A DNA stretch of 64,000 nt from Paraburkholderia sp. BL25I1N1 (GCF_003002025.1 NZ_PVZB01000011.1:62001-126000); one strand, 5' to 3'. Positions 45,681 to 54,435 are shown, counted from the first letter of the stretch. Numbers and translations are program-made. Notes: generated by a model not told the origin, from the sequence alone.

Positions 45681-46475
45681 TCACGCAATCGTATCGATCA
45701 CGCCGCCGTCGACGCGCAGCGCCGCGCCGGTCGTCGCCGAGGCCTGCGGCGAGCAGACGTACACGACCATGTTCGCCACTTCCTCGGTGGTGGCCGCGCG
45801 CTGAATGATCGAACTGCTTCGATGCTCGCGGACGAACTCCGTGGCGACCTGCTCGACGGTTTTGCCTTGCTCTTTGGCCGTGTCTTCGACCATCGAACGG
45901 AAGCCGTCGGACAAGGTCGGTCCGGGCAGGACGGCATTCACCGTCACGCCGCTGCCGGCCGCCTGTTTGGCGATGCCGCGCGCGATGCTCAGTTGCGCCG
46001 TCTTCGAGAAACCATAAGCGAGCATATCCGGCGGAATATTCAACGCCGACTCGGACGAGATCAACACCACGCGGCCCCATTTGCGCTCCATCATCCCTTT
46101 GAGGTAGTGGCGCGTGAGCCGCACGCCCGACATCACGTTGACCTGGAAGTAGCGCTCCCAGTCATCGTCTTCGGTGGTGAAGATGTCGCCGGGTCCGAAG
46201 ATACCGAGGTTATTCACCAGGATATCCGCCTGCGGCACGGCTTTCGTCAACGCCTCGCAACCCTCCAGCGTGCCGAGGTCGCCCGCGAAGCCCTGCAATT
46301 TCGCTTGCGGCGTGCTCTTGCGGATCGTGTCGATCGCGCGGTCCACCGCCTCCTGCTTGCGTCCGTTGATGATGGTATGCGCGCCTGATGCGGCAATGCC
46401 GGTGGCGATGGCAAGGCCGATGCCCGCCGTGGATGCACTGACGATAGCCGTCTTGCCCGATAAATCGATGTTCAC
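45681..46475 (-). CDS. Short-chain dehydrogenase/reductase
   Basis: The 264-residue protein is a classical SDR: nucleotide-binding VSASTAGIGLAIA near residue 13, NNLGIFG near 88, and the catalytic Ser/Tyr/Lys in LISSESALNIPPDMLAYGFSK. It ends with the SDR segment GAALRVDGG. The substrate cannot be told. It is divergent from modE, 202 bases apart, and convergent with the tautomerase gene. Confidence 0.93.
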   Translation of the reverse strand: MNIDLSGKTAIVSASTAGIGLAIATGIAASGAHTIINGRKQEAVDRAIDTIRKSTPQAKLQGFAGDLGTLEGCEALTKAVPQADILVNNLGIFGPGDIFTTEDDDWERYFQVNVMSGVRLTRHYLKGMMERKWGRVVLISSESALNIPPDMLAYGFSKTAQLSIARGIAKQAAGSGVTVNAVLPGPTLSDGFRSMVEDTAKEQGKTVEQVATEFVREHRSSSIIQRAATTEEVANMVVYVCSPQASATTGAALRVDGGVIDTIA

Positions 46476-46677
46476 TGTCTTGCTCCTTGTTGAAGTTGCA
46501 GCGCGCCGGCCGTGGCCAGCCGCGCCGAAAATGCAAAGGGCCTAGTGTTCGAAGCGTCGAACTCGAAGTATCCCATCTATCCGTTTTCGAGGTCCGCCAG
46601 GTTAGCGGCCGGTGGCGCAGGCTCGCGTCGCTATAATGATTCGTCGTCCTCTCCTCGGTCATCGACCGCTCTTTGCC

Positions 46678-47514
46678 ATGACATCCGACCGCACCGATCC
46701 TTCCCGCGAAACGCTTGAACTCGGCGGCTCCGTCTGGTTTCAGGCGGGCGCGCAGACGCTCGGCGGCGCGTCGCGGATCGCGCTGCTTGCGGCGATCGGC
46801 GAGACCGGCTCGATCACCAGCGCGGCGAAAGCTGTCGGCATCAGCTACAAAGGCGCGTGGGACGCCGTCGATACGATGAACAATCTCGCGGGCGAGCCGC
46901 TCGTCGTGCGTCTGACCGGCGGCAAAGGCGGTGGCGGCACCACGCTGACGCCGCGCGCCCTCAAACTGATCGAGACGTTTCGCGCGGTGGAGCGTGAGCA
47001 TCAACGCTTCCTCGAACGCGCGGGCGCGGCCATCGAAGGATTCGCGACGGACTGGGATCTGATCGGCCGCATCGGCGTGAAGACGAGCGCGCGCAATCAA
47101 CTATATGGCACGGTGTCGACGATCACGCGCGGCACCGTCAACGATGAAATCACGCTGGCGCTGCCCGGCGGCCACGCGATCGTTTCCGTCATTACGCATG
47201 AGAGCACCGAGACGCTGGGGCTTGTCGAGGGCGTGGCGGCGTTCGCGTTGATCAAGGCGTCGTGGGTCGTGCTGCTCGTCGACAACGCGAGCGGCGCGCC
47301 GCTCAAACTCTCGGCGCGCAATCAGCTGCGCGGCACCGTGCAGAGCGTGAAGCGCGGCGCGGTCAATGCCGAGGTATCGCTGGTGCTGGAGGGCGGGACG
47401 GTGATCACCGCAGTGGTCACCAATGAAAGCGTCGACACGCTCGGCCTCGTGGAAGGCCACAGCGCTGTTGCGGCGTTCAAGGCGTCGAGCGTGATACTTG
47501 GCGTGAAGGACTGA
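46678..47514 (+). CDS. modE: Molybdate-dependent regulator ModE
   Basis: ATG 46678 begins MTSDRTDPSRETLELGG; an open stretch from 46612 is not family-like. The 278-residue product has the ModE winged helix-turn-helix (RIALLAAIGETGSITSAAKA, VGISYKGAWDAVDTMNN) and two tandem TOBE/Mop domains that bind molybdate (each beginning SARNQL.GTV and containing ES.(E/D)TLGLVEG). When bound to molybdate, ModE represses the modABC promoter. It faces modC tail-to-tail with 26 bases between. Confidence 0.96.
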   Translation: MTSDRTDPSRETLELGGSVWFQAGAQTLGGASRIALLAAIGETGSITSAAKAVGISYKGAWDAVDTMNNLAGEPLVVRLTGGKGGGGTTLTPRALKLIETFRAVEREHQRFLERAGAAIEGFATDWDLIGRIGVKTSARNQLYGTVSTITRGTVNDEITLALPGGHAIVSVITHESTETLGLVEGVAAFALIKASWVVLLVDNASGAPLKLSARNQLRGTVQSVKRGAVNAEVSLVLEGGTVITAVVTNESVDTLGLVEGHSAVAAFKASSVILGVKD

Positions 47515-47540
47515 GCGCGGGAAGCGCTTGCTGTTGCCCG

Positions 47541-48242
47541 TCAAGGCTCGCTGCGTGCATAGCCGGCGAACGGATGATCCTCGCGCACGCGGCCGTCGCT
47601 GACCTGCACGACCTGATCGCCGAAGGCGGCGACATCGTCGGGATCGTGCGTGATCAACACCATCGGAATATCGAGCCGCGCCTGCAGATCCGATAACTCG
47701 CGGCGCATGCGCTGACGCAAAGCGCTGTCGAGTGCCGAAAACGGTTCGTCCAGCAACAGCACCTGAGGTTGCGCGACGAGCGCTCGCGCCAGCGCCACGC
47801 GCTGCTTTTGTCCACCGGAAAGCTGCGCTGGATGATTACCCGCCACGTTCTTCAATTCCAGCGCGTCGAGCCAGTAATCGATCTGCGGATGCGTGATGCG
47901 CCTGCGCGGATTGAGCCAGCCCTGCTGCAAGCCGAAGCCGATGTTCTGCCGCACGTTCAGATGCGGAAATAGCGCGTAGTCCTGAAACAGATAGGCGAGC
48001 TTGCGCGCTTGCGGTTTCAGATCGACGCCGCGCGCGCTGTCGAACAGCGCGTTGCCATGCAGCGTGATCGAGCCTTCGTCGGGACGCAGCAGGCCGGCGA
48101 TAGCCTGCAACGTCAGGCTCTTGCCCGCACCCGATGGTCCGAACAGTACCACGCGTTGCGAGGTGGCCTTGAAGGCGACGTCGAGCGTGAAGCGGCGCTC
48201 GGCGGTCTGGAAGGTCTTGCGGATGTCGACGGCGAGCAGCAT
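47541..48242 (-). CDS. modC: Molybdate ABC transporter ATP-binding protein
   Basis: The 233-residue ATPase has Walker A GPSGAGKS, the signature LSGGQKQRVALARAL, Walker B VLLLDEP and the H-loop ITHDPDDV. It lacks the C-terminal TOBE domain of E. coli ModC, so molybdate sensing rests on ModE here. It is 1 base after modB and energises import by ModB. Confidence 0.95.
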   Translation of the reverse strand: MLLAVDIRKTFQTAERRFTLDVAFKATSQRVVLFGPSGAGKSLTLQAIAGLLRPDEGSITLHGNALFDSARGVDLKPQARKLAYLFQDYALFPHLNVRQNIGFGLQQGWLNPRRRITHPQIDYWLDALELKNVAGNHPAQLSGGQKQRVALARALVAQPQVLLLDEPFSALDSALRQRMRRELSDLQARLDIPMVLITHDPDDVAAFGDQVVQVSDGRVREDHPFAGYARSEP

Positions 48243-48243
48243 A

Positions 48244-48918
48244 TCAACCCGACTTCAACAGTGTGTGCTGCGGAACGAGGCGCCCCGCGAGCAACAGGAT
48301 CACGACGCACGTCACCGAGGTCACGAGCACGAGGAAATTCGCGGTGCTGTCGTCGCCGGCTTGCACGGCCGAGTAAACCGCCACGGACAAAGTTTGCGTG
48401 CGGCCCGGCAGATTGCCCGCGATCATCAGCGTCGCGCCGAATTCGCCGAGCGCTCGCGCGAACGCCAGCAGGCCGCCGGCGAGAATGCCGCGCGCGGCGA
48501 GCGGCAGCGTCACGCGAAAGAACACGGCCGCTTCGCTGACGCCGAGCGTGCGCGCGGCCCGTTCGAGTTGCGGATCGACGGCCTCGAACGCGGCGCGCGC
48601 CGATTTCAGCACAAGCGGAAACGCCACGACCGTCGACGCGATCACCGCACCCTGCCATGTGAACACCAACCGAATATCGAAACGCTCGAGCCAGCCGCCG
48701 ATCACACCGCGCCGTCCGAGCAGGACGAGCAGGTAGTAGCCGAGCACGGTGGGCGGCATGACGAGCGGCAGCATCAGCAGCGAATCGATCACGTCGCGCG
48801 CGCCGGAGCGCCAGCGCGATAAACCGAAGCCCGCGGCGACACCGAATATCAGATTGAGCGCGGTGGCCCAGCCCGCCACTTTCAACGACAGCAGGAGCGG
48901 AATCCAGGCCTGTTGCAT
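48244..48918 (-). CDS. modB: Molybdate ABC transporter permease
   Basis: The 224-residue membrane protein has five to six helices and the ABC permease EAA-loop (ERAARTLGVSEAAVFFRVTLP) that docks to ModC. LSVAVYSAVQAGD before the last helix fits the ModB family. It lies between modA and modC in one operon. Confidence 0.96.
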   Translation of the reverse strand: MQQAWIPLLLSLKVAGWATALNLIFGVAAGFGLSRWRSGARDVIDSLLMLPLVMPPTVLGYYLLVLLGRRGVIGGWLERFDIRLVFTWQGAVIASTVVAFPLVLKSARAAFEAVDPQLERAARTLGVSEAAVFFRVTLPLAARGILAGGLLAFARALGEFGATLMIAGNLPGRTQTLSVAVYSAVQAGDDSTANFLVLVTSVTCVVILLLAGRLVPQHTLLKSG

Positions 48919-48940
48919 GAGCGTGCGCCGTCTGGTGAAG

Positions 48941-49714
48941 TTAGTGCGCGGGTTTGAAACCGTGCTTGGCGAGCACGGCCTGACCGCCGGGCGACAGCAC
49001 GAAGTTCATGAACGCTTGCGCGTCCGCGGCATGGCGGCTGCCTTCCACTTGCGCGATCGGATAGGTGATCGGCGTTTGCGTCGGCACGTTCAGCGCGACC
49101 TTAACCTTGTCCGGCATGACGGCAGCGTCGGTGCTGAACACGAAGCCGGCGTCGACTTCGCCGCGCGATACGTAGTCGAGGCTTTGACGGACGTTCGACG
49201 CCAGCACGGCCTTCGCGCTCACGGCATCCCACACGCCGGCAGCCTGCAGCGCGCCCTGCGTGTAGCGGCCGACCGGCACGGACTCCGGATCGCCGTACGC
49301 CACGCGCTTCACATTCGCCGACGTCAGATCGTCGAGCCTGGTCGGCGCGAAATGGCTGTTGGTCGGCACGATCAGCACCAGTGAATTGGCGGCGAAGTCC
49401 TTACGCGTGCCCGGCACGATCACTTTTTCGGCGGCGGCCTTGTCCATGGCTTTTTGATCCGCGGACGCGAACACGTCGGCGGGCGCTCCCTTGACGATCT
49501 GTTGCATCAGCACGTCGGAGGCGCCGAAGTTCAACAGCACCTTGGTGCCCGGATGCTGCTGCTCGAACACTTCGCTGACCGCCTTGAAGGCGTTGGTCAG
49601 GCTGGCGGCGGCTGAGACCACCAGTTCGTCGGCGCGCGCATTGGCGCTAATGGCGACGGAGACGGCGCTGGCGATGAACAACGCTTGCTTTAGAAGCCGG
49701 CGGGAGAGTGTCAT
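48941..49714 (-). CDS. modA: Molybdate-binding periplasmic protein
   Basis: The 257-residue protein has a Sec signal peptide (LLKQALFIASAVSVAISANARA). Mature ModA motifs follow: VVSAAASLTNAFKAVSEVFE, LNFGASDVLMQQIVKGAPAD (molybdate ligands) and FASADQKAMD. It captures molybdate for ModBC. It is the first gene of the operon, and a ModE operator lies 49 bases upstream of its ATG. Confidence 0.97.
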   Translation of the reverse strand: MTLSRRLLKQALFIASAVSVAISANARADELVVSAAASLTNAFKAVSEVFEQQHPGTKVLLNFGASDVLMQQIVKGAPADVFASADQKAMDKAAAEKVIVPGTRKDFAANSLVLIVPTNSHFAPTRLDDLTSANVKRVAYGDPESVPVGRYTQGALQAAGVWDAVSAKAVLASNVRQSLDYVSRGEVDAGFVFSTDAAVMPDKVKVALNVPTQTPITYPIAQVEGSRHAADAQAFMNFVLSPGGQAVLAKHGFKPAH

Positions 49715-49762
49715 GAAGACTTGGAAGTCCGGCGTGAACCGGATCGGCGGGGTTAAAACGCT

Positions 49763-49790
49763 ATCGTAATATATGCAAGGTTATAACGGT
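49763..49790. promoter_or_regulatory. ModE operator upstream of modA
   Basis: The halves are ATCGTAATATA (49763-49773) and GTTATAACGGT (49780-49790) with a 6-base spacer. This matches the known ModE consensus ATCGnTATATA-N6-TATATAnCGAT in layout and most bases. It predicts repression of modABC by molybdate-loaded ModE. Confidence 0.85.
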
Positions 49791-49850
49791 GACCTATGAC
49801 AATTATTCAGCCCCGCGCATGAAGCGGTATGTCAAACAACGGGAGACGAT

Positions 49851-50552
49851 TCAGATGTCGGACGAATGCGGCGGCGCCAGCGTGTTGAGCGTTTGCGACA
49901 GCGGCGCCATGGCGGGACGGACGTCGCGCACAGCCTTCCACTTTGCGCGAATGAACGGCCGGTCATGACCGGACACTTTCAGCGCGATGTGCGTGACCCA
50001 GCGCTGCGTCGGCACGTGCACGCCGTGCGCCAGCACCGCGAGGACCATCATGCTGACGGCGACGGGCAGCGCCGACAGCCGGCCCGGCTCTGCATGCCAG
50101 GCGAGTCGGACGAACACCAGCGCCGTTACGGCACCGGTCAGACAGCCGGTAATGGCTTCAGATGGCGAGTGGGCGCTCAGCACCACGCGCGACAAACCCA
50201 CCGCGATCCCCGCCGCAAGGCCGAGCAGCACGCCGGCCAGCCGGATGACCGGCCGAGTCGGCAAGAGCATAAGGAACAGAACGACCGGATAAACGGCAGT
50301 GGACAGCATGGCGTGACCGCTTACGCCGGTGAAATCCAGTTCGCGCACGCCGACACCCCAGCCGAGAAACGCCAGCTTCGTCACCGTCACGATGCCGATG
50401 GCCGCGCCGAGCAGCAGCAGCCAACCGGCCGCCATGCGCCACGTGTAGCCGACCGCCAGCCATAACGCGATGGCGAACGCGAGCGGCAGCGTCATGCCGG
50501 CGCTGCCGAGGCTGGTGATCGAATACCAAAGGTGGGGAGCTAAATCGGGCAT
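49851..50552 (-). CDS. PAP2-family membrane phosphatase
   Basis: The 233-residue membrane protein has about six helices. PAP2 motifs are FTGVSGHAML (catalytic His of motif 2) and GLSRVVLSAHSPSEAI (Arg and His of motif 3); motif 1 is weak (VTVTKLAFLGWG). These enzymes dephosphorylate lipid phosphates such as undecaprenyl pyrophosphate or phosphatidate. The substrate is unknown. It stands alone. Confidence 0.88.
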   Translation of the reverse strand: MPDLAPHLWYSITSLGSAGMTLPLAFAIALWLAVGYTWRMAAGWLLLLGAAIGIVTVTKLAFLGWGVGVRELDFTGVSGHAMLSTAVYPVVLFLMLLPTRPVIRLAGVLLGLAAGIAVGLSRVVLSAHSPSEAITGCLTGAVTALVFVRLAWHAEPGRLSALPVAVSMMVLAVLAHGVHVPTQRWVTHIALKVSGHDRPFIRAKWKAVRDVRPAMAPLSQTLNTLAPPHSSDI

Positions 50553-50985
50553 GGCAAAAGGGCGACCAAGGCCGCGTAGAATCGGATTGGTGATGAGTTA
50601 ACGCACGAACGGCGCAAATCGCCGACGCGGCCGGCGCGGCAAAGTCCGTGCCGCAAAATCAACCGCCAGTATAGACGGGTGCTGCAGGGCGGTTGCGCTG
50701 CGCGTGAGACTTTTCTGTCGCAGGGAGTTCGCTGGCGAACAGGCGGCAAACATTCGGCTGACAAGTGGCAAACAATGCGACAAGCGGGCGGCGGCCGGGC
50801 AGCGAACGAGCCTTCGCCGAGCTTTGACGCTGGCCTCGCCACAAGGTTCGCCGAGCGGAAATTGGGGTCCCGGATAGTACTCCGAGGTTCCAGCATTGCA
50901 TGGGGATTGGTGTTATTGTGCATTGCACAACAAAGTACCGTTCCACCGGACGGACCCTGTCCCTTTTTGCGAGGTTTTTCTGCCA
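50553..50985. other. Intergenic region before the PHB-type esterase (433 bp)
   Basis: No gene is supported on either strand. It contains the divergent promoters and two GCATTGCA elements at 50893-50930. Confidence 0.5.
50893..50930. promoter_or_regulatory. Paired GCATTGCA operator-like elements
   Basis: GCATTGCA occurs at 50893-50900 and again at 50920-50927. The second is the heart of a perfect 15-bp palindrome TTGTGCATTGCACAA (50916-50930). It lies 55 bases before the esterase ATG. TGCA-rich sites of this look occur at PhaR-controlled phasin promoters in betaproteobacteria as I remember them, so a PHB-linked operator is plausible but unproven. Confidence 0.5.
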
Positions 50986-52182
50986 ATGGCAAAAAGTCTA
51001 TCGAAAATCTGGCTGCGCGGTCTCAAGCGCCTGCTCGCGATCCAGACTGAGCACGCCCGCAAGACTACCAAGCGCACCACGACGCGACCGGCGCGACCCG
51101 CCACTAGTAAGCCGTCCACCAAAGTTCGCCCGATCAAGCCGGCCGCGGTCGTGCGCGCGCCCGCCAAACGCGAGGCGCCGCGCGCCATGGCTCGTGAATC
51201 GCGGGTGCGTCCGCGCGCCTCGGCATGGGCGAGCGGGTCGTGGACGCGCTCGTTCCACTCGGCGCCTGCCGCGCCCGGCCGGCTCGTCAATCACCTTCAG
51301 TACGGCTTGTATGTCCCGACGGGCCACGCACTCGAGGCCATGCCGCTAGTGGTGATGTTGCACGGCTGCACGCAGTCGATCGAAGAATTCGCCGAAGGCA
51401 CGCGGATGAACGTGCTGGCCGACCGCTTCGGCTTTGCCGTGGTCTATCCGGAACAGTCGAAGCACGTGCACTCGCACCGCTGCTGGCATTGGTACGACGC
51501 GGGCGAAAGCGCCGGCGGCGCCGAAGCACGCGCGGTGGTCTCGCTGGTGGACGCGCTGGTCGCCCAGCACGGGTTCGACGGCGAGCGCGTGTATGTCGCC
51601 GGAATCTCCGCTGGCGCCGGCCTGACGGCGCTGCTCGCCCTCAATCATCCGGAGCATTTCGCGGCGGTCGCGCTGCATTCCGGCCCTGCTTTTGGCGAGG
51701 CGCGTTCCGGCATTACGGCGATGGACGTCATGCGGCGGGGCGCGCGTCGCGAGCCGGCCGAACTGGTCGACGAAACCGCCGACGTGGCGCGTTACCCCGG
51801 CATGCCGGCCATCATCATCCACGGCGACGCCGACCATGTGGTCTCGCCGGTCAATGCCGACCAACTGGCGGTGCAGTTTCTCCGCCTGAACCGCATCGTC
51901 GACCAGAACGGCGCGCGCAAATCCGGCGAAGTCCGCGAAGACCGCAAGGGTGGCGTGGTCATGCGCGATTATCTTCGCGGCGGACGGCGTGTGGTCCGGC
52001 TGTGCCGCGTGCAAGGGCTTGCCCATGCCTGGAGCGGCGGCGACGACGCCGTGCCGTTTCATTCCGCCAAAGGTCCCGACGCAAGCGCGATGGTGTGGGA
52101 ATTCTTCAAGCACCAGCGCCGCACGGGCGTCGGCCGTATCGCGGAAGCCGATGCCGCAGCGGCCTCGGCGGCGGCGCGGTGA
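50986..52182 (+). CDS. PHB depolymerase-family esterase
   Basis: ATG 50986 begins MAKSLSKIWLRGLKRLLAIQ; the open stretch upstream to 50896 is not family-like. The 398-residue protein has a basic Pro/Thr/Arg-rich region to about residue 90, then an alpha/beta hydrolase: VVMLHGCTQSIEEFA (oxyanion), the lipase box GISAGAG (catalytic Ser), IIHGDADHVVSP (Asp) and GLAHAWSGGD (His). The family includes PHB depolymerases and feruloyl esterases. No clear signal peptide is seen, so an intracellular PHB-related role is possible. Confidence 0.85.
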   Translation: MAKSLSKIWLRGLKRLLAIQTEHARKTTKRTTTRPARPATSKPSTKVRPIKPAAVVRAPAKREAPRAMARESRVRPRASAWASGSWTRSFHSAPAAPGRLVNHLQYGLYVPTGHALEAMPLVVMLHGCTQSIEEFAEGTRMNVLADRFGFAVVYPEQSKHVHSHRCWHWYDAGESAGGAEARAVVSLVDALVAQHGFDGERVYVAGISAGAGLTALLALNHPEHFAAVALHSGPAFGEARSGITAMDVMRRGARREPAELVDETADVARYPGMPAIIIHGDADHVVSPVNADQLAVQFLRLNRIVDQNGARKSGEVREDRKGGVVMRDYLRGGRRVVRLCRVQGLAHAWSGGDDAVPFHSAKGPDASAMVWEFFKHQRRTGVGRIAEADAAAASAAAR

Positions 52183-52209
52183 TCTCGTTGCAACACTTCG
52201 AAATGAGTG

Positions 52210-52252
52210 CTGGCATGTTCCTAGGGTTTTCCCTATAATGAGGGTTATCCCT
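52210..52252 (+). promoter_or_regulatory. Promoter of the DUF3563 gene with duplicated AGGGTTnnCCCT
   Basis: A perfect -10 TATAAT (52234-52239) has CTGGCA 18 bases upstream as a fair -35. The -10 sits between two copies of AGGGTTnTCCCT-type 12-mers, at 52223-52234 (AGGGTTTTCCCT) and 52241-52252 (AGGGTTATCCCT), 18 bases apart. Each copy is itself an inverted repeat, so a dimeric regulator could bind across the promoter. Confidence 0.65.
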
Positions 52253-52269
52253 TAGGCGTTAACGCCTAA
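52252..52269. promoter_or_regulatory. Perfect 18-bp palindrome in the DUF3563 leader
   Basis: TTAGGCGTTAACGCCTAA reads the same on both strands. It lies just after the second AGGGTT repeat and 21 bases before the ATG. It may be an operator. Confidence 0.6.
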
Positions 52270-52289
52270 ACTCATTGTCGAGGTTGACC

Positions 52290-52466
52290 ATGTACCTGCT
52301 TAGCCGCCTGTTTCTGTTTCTGACCAAATCGCCCGATCAACTCGCGAAAGAACGCGCTGACGCTTTCCTCGCTGAAGCAACGGATCTGTATGATCTGGAA
52401 TTCCGTATGCGTAAGCTGGACCGTGAGGCGAACGTTCGCCAACCGTCGTGGATGACCCAGCACTAA
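52290..52466 (+). CDS. DUF3563 family small protein
   Basis: The 58-residue protein (MYLLSRLFLFLTKSPDQLAK, then an acidic helix ERADAFLAEATDLYDLEFRM, then RKLDREANVRQPSW) matches DUF3563, a short family of Burkholderiales. A hydrophobic N-terminus is followed by an amphipathic helix; no function is known. The dedicated strong promoter suggests high or regulated expression. Related in look to DUF1127-type small proteins, which is an impression only. Confidence 0.85.
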   Translation: MYLLSRLFLFLTKSPDQLAKERADAFLAEATDLYDLEFRMRKLDREANVRQPSWMTQH

Positions 52467-52551
52467 GCTGCGTTAGTTAAAGCATCGGCGTGGATGCAAC
52501 GCCGGTGTTCGGGGGTGAGGCGCCCAAGCTGTCGCAAATCGTTGCAAGCGC

Positions 52552-52838
52552 TCAGACAGCCGGATTCAATTGCCACAACGCGTGATTCAACACCGCGGCG
52601 AACGCCACCCAAGCCACACCCAAGCCACGTAAGGCATCAATAGTCCGCCTGCCCAGCGGTCTCGTCGCCAGAATGCAAATGTCAGCGCGACAATCAATAT
52701 CCGCACCATCAGAATATCGGTCAGCGCCACGTCCGGTCGATGCAGGCCGAAGAATGGCCACATCCAAGCTGCGTTGAACAGCAACTGCACCAGCCATAAA
52801 ACGATCGCTATGCTCAGGCCGTCGACGTAAGCGTGTGC
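52552..52838 (-). pseudogene. tspO: tspO/MBR remnant, truncated and frameshifted
   Basis: On the - strand, directly after the photolyase stop, the frame reads LWLVQLLFNAAWMWPFFGLH, RPDVALTDILM and FWRRDRWAGGLLMPYVAWV, the last three helices of a TspO protein. The frame then breaks; the family end VAFAAVLNHALWQLN is in another frame. The break is caused by an 11-bp tandem duplication (GTGGCTTGGGT twice, plus-strand 52607-52628); deleting one copy restores the frame. The N-terminal ~70 residues of a normal TspO (~160) are missing and the photolyase gene begins there. TspO and photolyase genes are common neighbours. Confidence 0.85.
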
Positions 52839-54338
52839 TCACTTGCCGAAACGCGCCAGCGTGCGCGCCCGCGCCTCGGCATGGTCGACGATCGGTGCCG
52901 GATAGTCCTTGCCCAATGTCACGCCGAACTCCGCGAGCTTTTCGCCGCCCGCCAGCCACGGCGCATGAATCCACTTCGACGGCAGCTTCGCGAGCTGGGG
53001 CAGATACCGCTTAATAAAGCGTCCTTCGGCGTCGAATTTTTCGGACTGCGTGATCGGATTGAAGATGCGGAAGTAAGGCTGTGCGTCGCATCCTGTCGAC
53101 GCCGCCCATTGCCAGCCGCCGTTATTTGCCGAGAAATCGAAGTCGTTCAACTGTTCGGCGAAGTACCGCTCGCCAAGCCGCCAGTCCACGCCGAGATCCT
53201 TGACCAGAAAACTCGCTGTCACCATCCTCAGGCGGTTGTGCATATAGCCGGTGCGGTTCAGCTGCAGCATCGCCGCGTCGACGAGCGGGTAGCCGGTGCG
53301 GCCGTCGCACCATGCGGCGAACGCCTCGTCGGCTTCCGGGCCTTGCTCCCAGCGCAGCCGGTCGTACTCTTCCTTGAACGACGCGCCGCTCGCGAGCCGC
53401 GGATGATGCGCCAGGATCATGAAGTAGAAGTCTCGCCAGATCAGTTCCGACAGCCACGTCGCCGAACCTTCCCCGTCGGGTTGCAGCGACATCTCGTGGG
53501 CGAGGCGCGCGAGCGTGCGGATCGAGACCGTGCCAAAGCGCAGATGCATCGACAGATAGCTCGGGCCTTTGACAGCGGGAAAATCGCGCCGGTCCTTGTA
53601 GCTGTCGATGCGCGTCGCGAAATCGTCGAGCAGGCGCTGCGCGCCGCTCATGCCAGTGGGCAGATCCAGTTCAGCGAGGTTGCTCGGCGCAAAGCCGAGC
53701 TGGTCTAGCGTCGGCAAACGGCGATTGAGCTTTGAAGGCACTGCCGCCAGATGTTTCTCGTACGTTTCCACCGGATACGGCTTCAGATCGAAAGCTGTCA
53801 GCTGCTTGAGCCACGCGTTCTTGTAGGGCGTGAACACCGTGAACGGCTTGTTCTGCCCAGTGAGTACCTCGTCGCGCTCGAAAATCACCTGATCCTTGAA
53901 ACTCAGCCATTGGCGTCTTGCTCCGGTAAGCGTCTCGCGGACCGTCTCGTCGCGCGCAATCGCGACCGGTTCGTAATCGTGATTCGCGAAAACCGCGTCC
54001 ACGCGAAGTTCGTCGGCGAGCTTCGGCACGAGGTGCGTAGGGTCGCCGTGCAGCACGATCAGGCCGCCGCCGTTGGCACGTAATGCTTCGTCCAGTTCAC
54101 CCACCGCCGCGAGAATCGACTCGACGCGGCGATCCTGGGGCTGCGTGTCCGGATGACGAGCCTGCCAGGCGTCGATCAGCGGCTGCAGGATCGTCGTATC
54201 GAACACGAATACGCACCACACGCGCTGGCAATGTTTGAGGGCGTAGTAGAGCGCGGCGTTGTCCGTGCTGCGCAGGTCGCGGCGAAACCACACCAGCCCG
54301 GTGTCGAAAGAGTCGTTCAAGCGTCGGACGCGTGTCAT
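52839..54338 (-). CDS. phr: Deoxyribodipyrimidine photolyase, class I
   Basis: This enzyme repairs cyclobutane pyrimidine dimers using blue light and FAD. I start at ATG 54338 (MTRVRRLNDSFDTGLVWFRR); the frame is open to 54437 but the extension is not conserved. The 499-residue product has the N-terminal antenna domain (LVWFRRDLRSTDNAALYYAL) and the FAD-binding domain with WLSELIWRDFYFMIL, TGYPLVDAAMLQLNRTGYMH, NRLRMVTASFLVKDL and NGGWQWAASTGCDAQPYFR. It lies next to the tspO remnant. Confidence 0.95.
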   Translation of the reverse strand: MTRVRRLNDSFDTGLVWFRRDLRSTDNAALYYALKHCQRVWCVFVFDTTILQPLIDAWQARHPDTQPQDRRVESILAAVGELDEALRANGGGLIVLHGDPTHLVPKLADELRVDAVFANHDYEPVAIARDETVRETLTGARRQWLSFKDQVIFERDEVLTGQNKPFTVFTPYKNAWLKQLTAFDLKPYPVETYEKHLAAVPSKLNRRLPTLDQLGFAPSNLAELDLPTGMSGAQRLLDDFATRIDSYKDRRDFPAVKGPSYLSMHLRFGTVSIRTLARLAHEMSLQPDGEGSATWLSELIWRDFYFMILAHHPRLASGASFKEEYDRLRWEQGPEADEAFAAWCDGRTGYPLVDAAMLQLNRTGYMHNRLRMVTASFLVKDLGVDWRLGERYFAEQLNDFDFSANNGGWQWAASTGCDAQPYFRIFNPITQSEKFDAEGRFIKRYLPQLAKLPSKWIHAPWLAGGEKLAEFGVTLGKDYPAPIVDHAEARARTLARFGK

Positions 54339-54435
54339 CTGGAACGTGGATAGTGAAAACAATGTGGAGGGCGGCGCTCTTGCCGGCTGCGCTGTGGACC
54401 TGCATTGCACATTGCATGCCGCGTCCGCGAACGAC

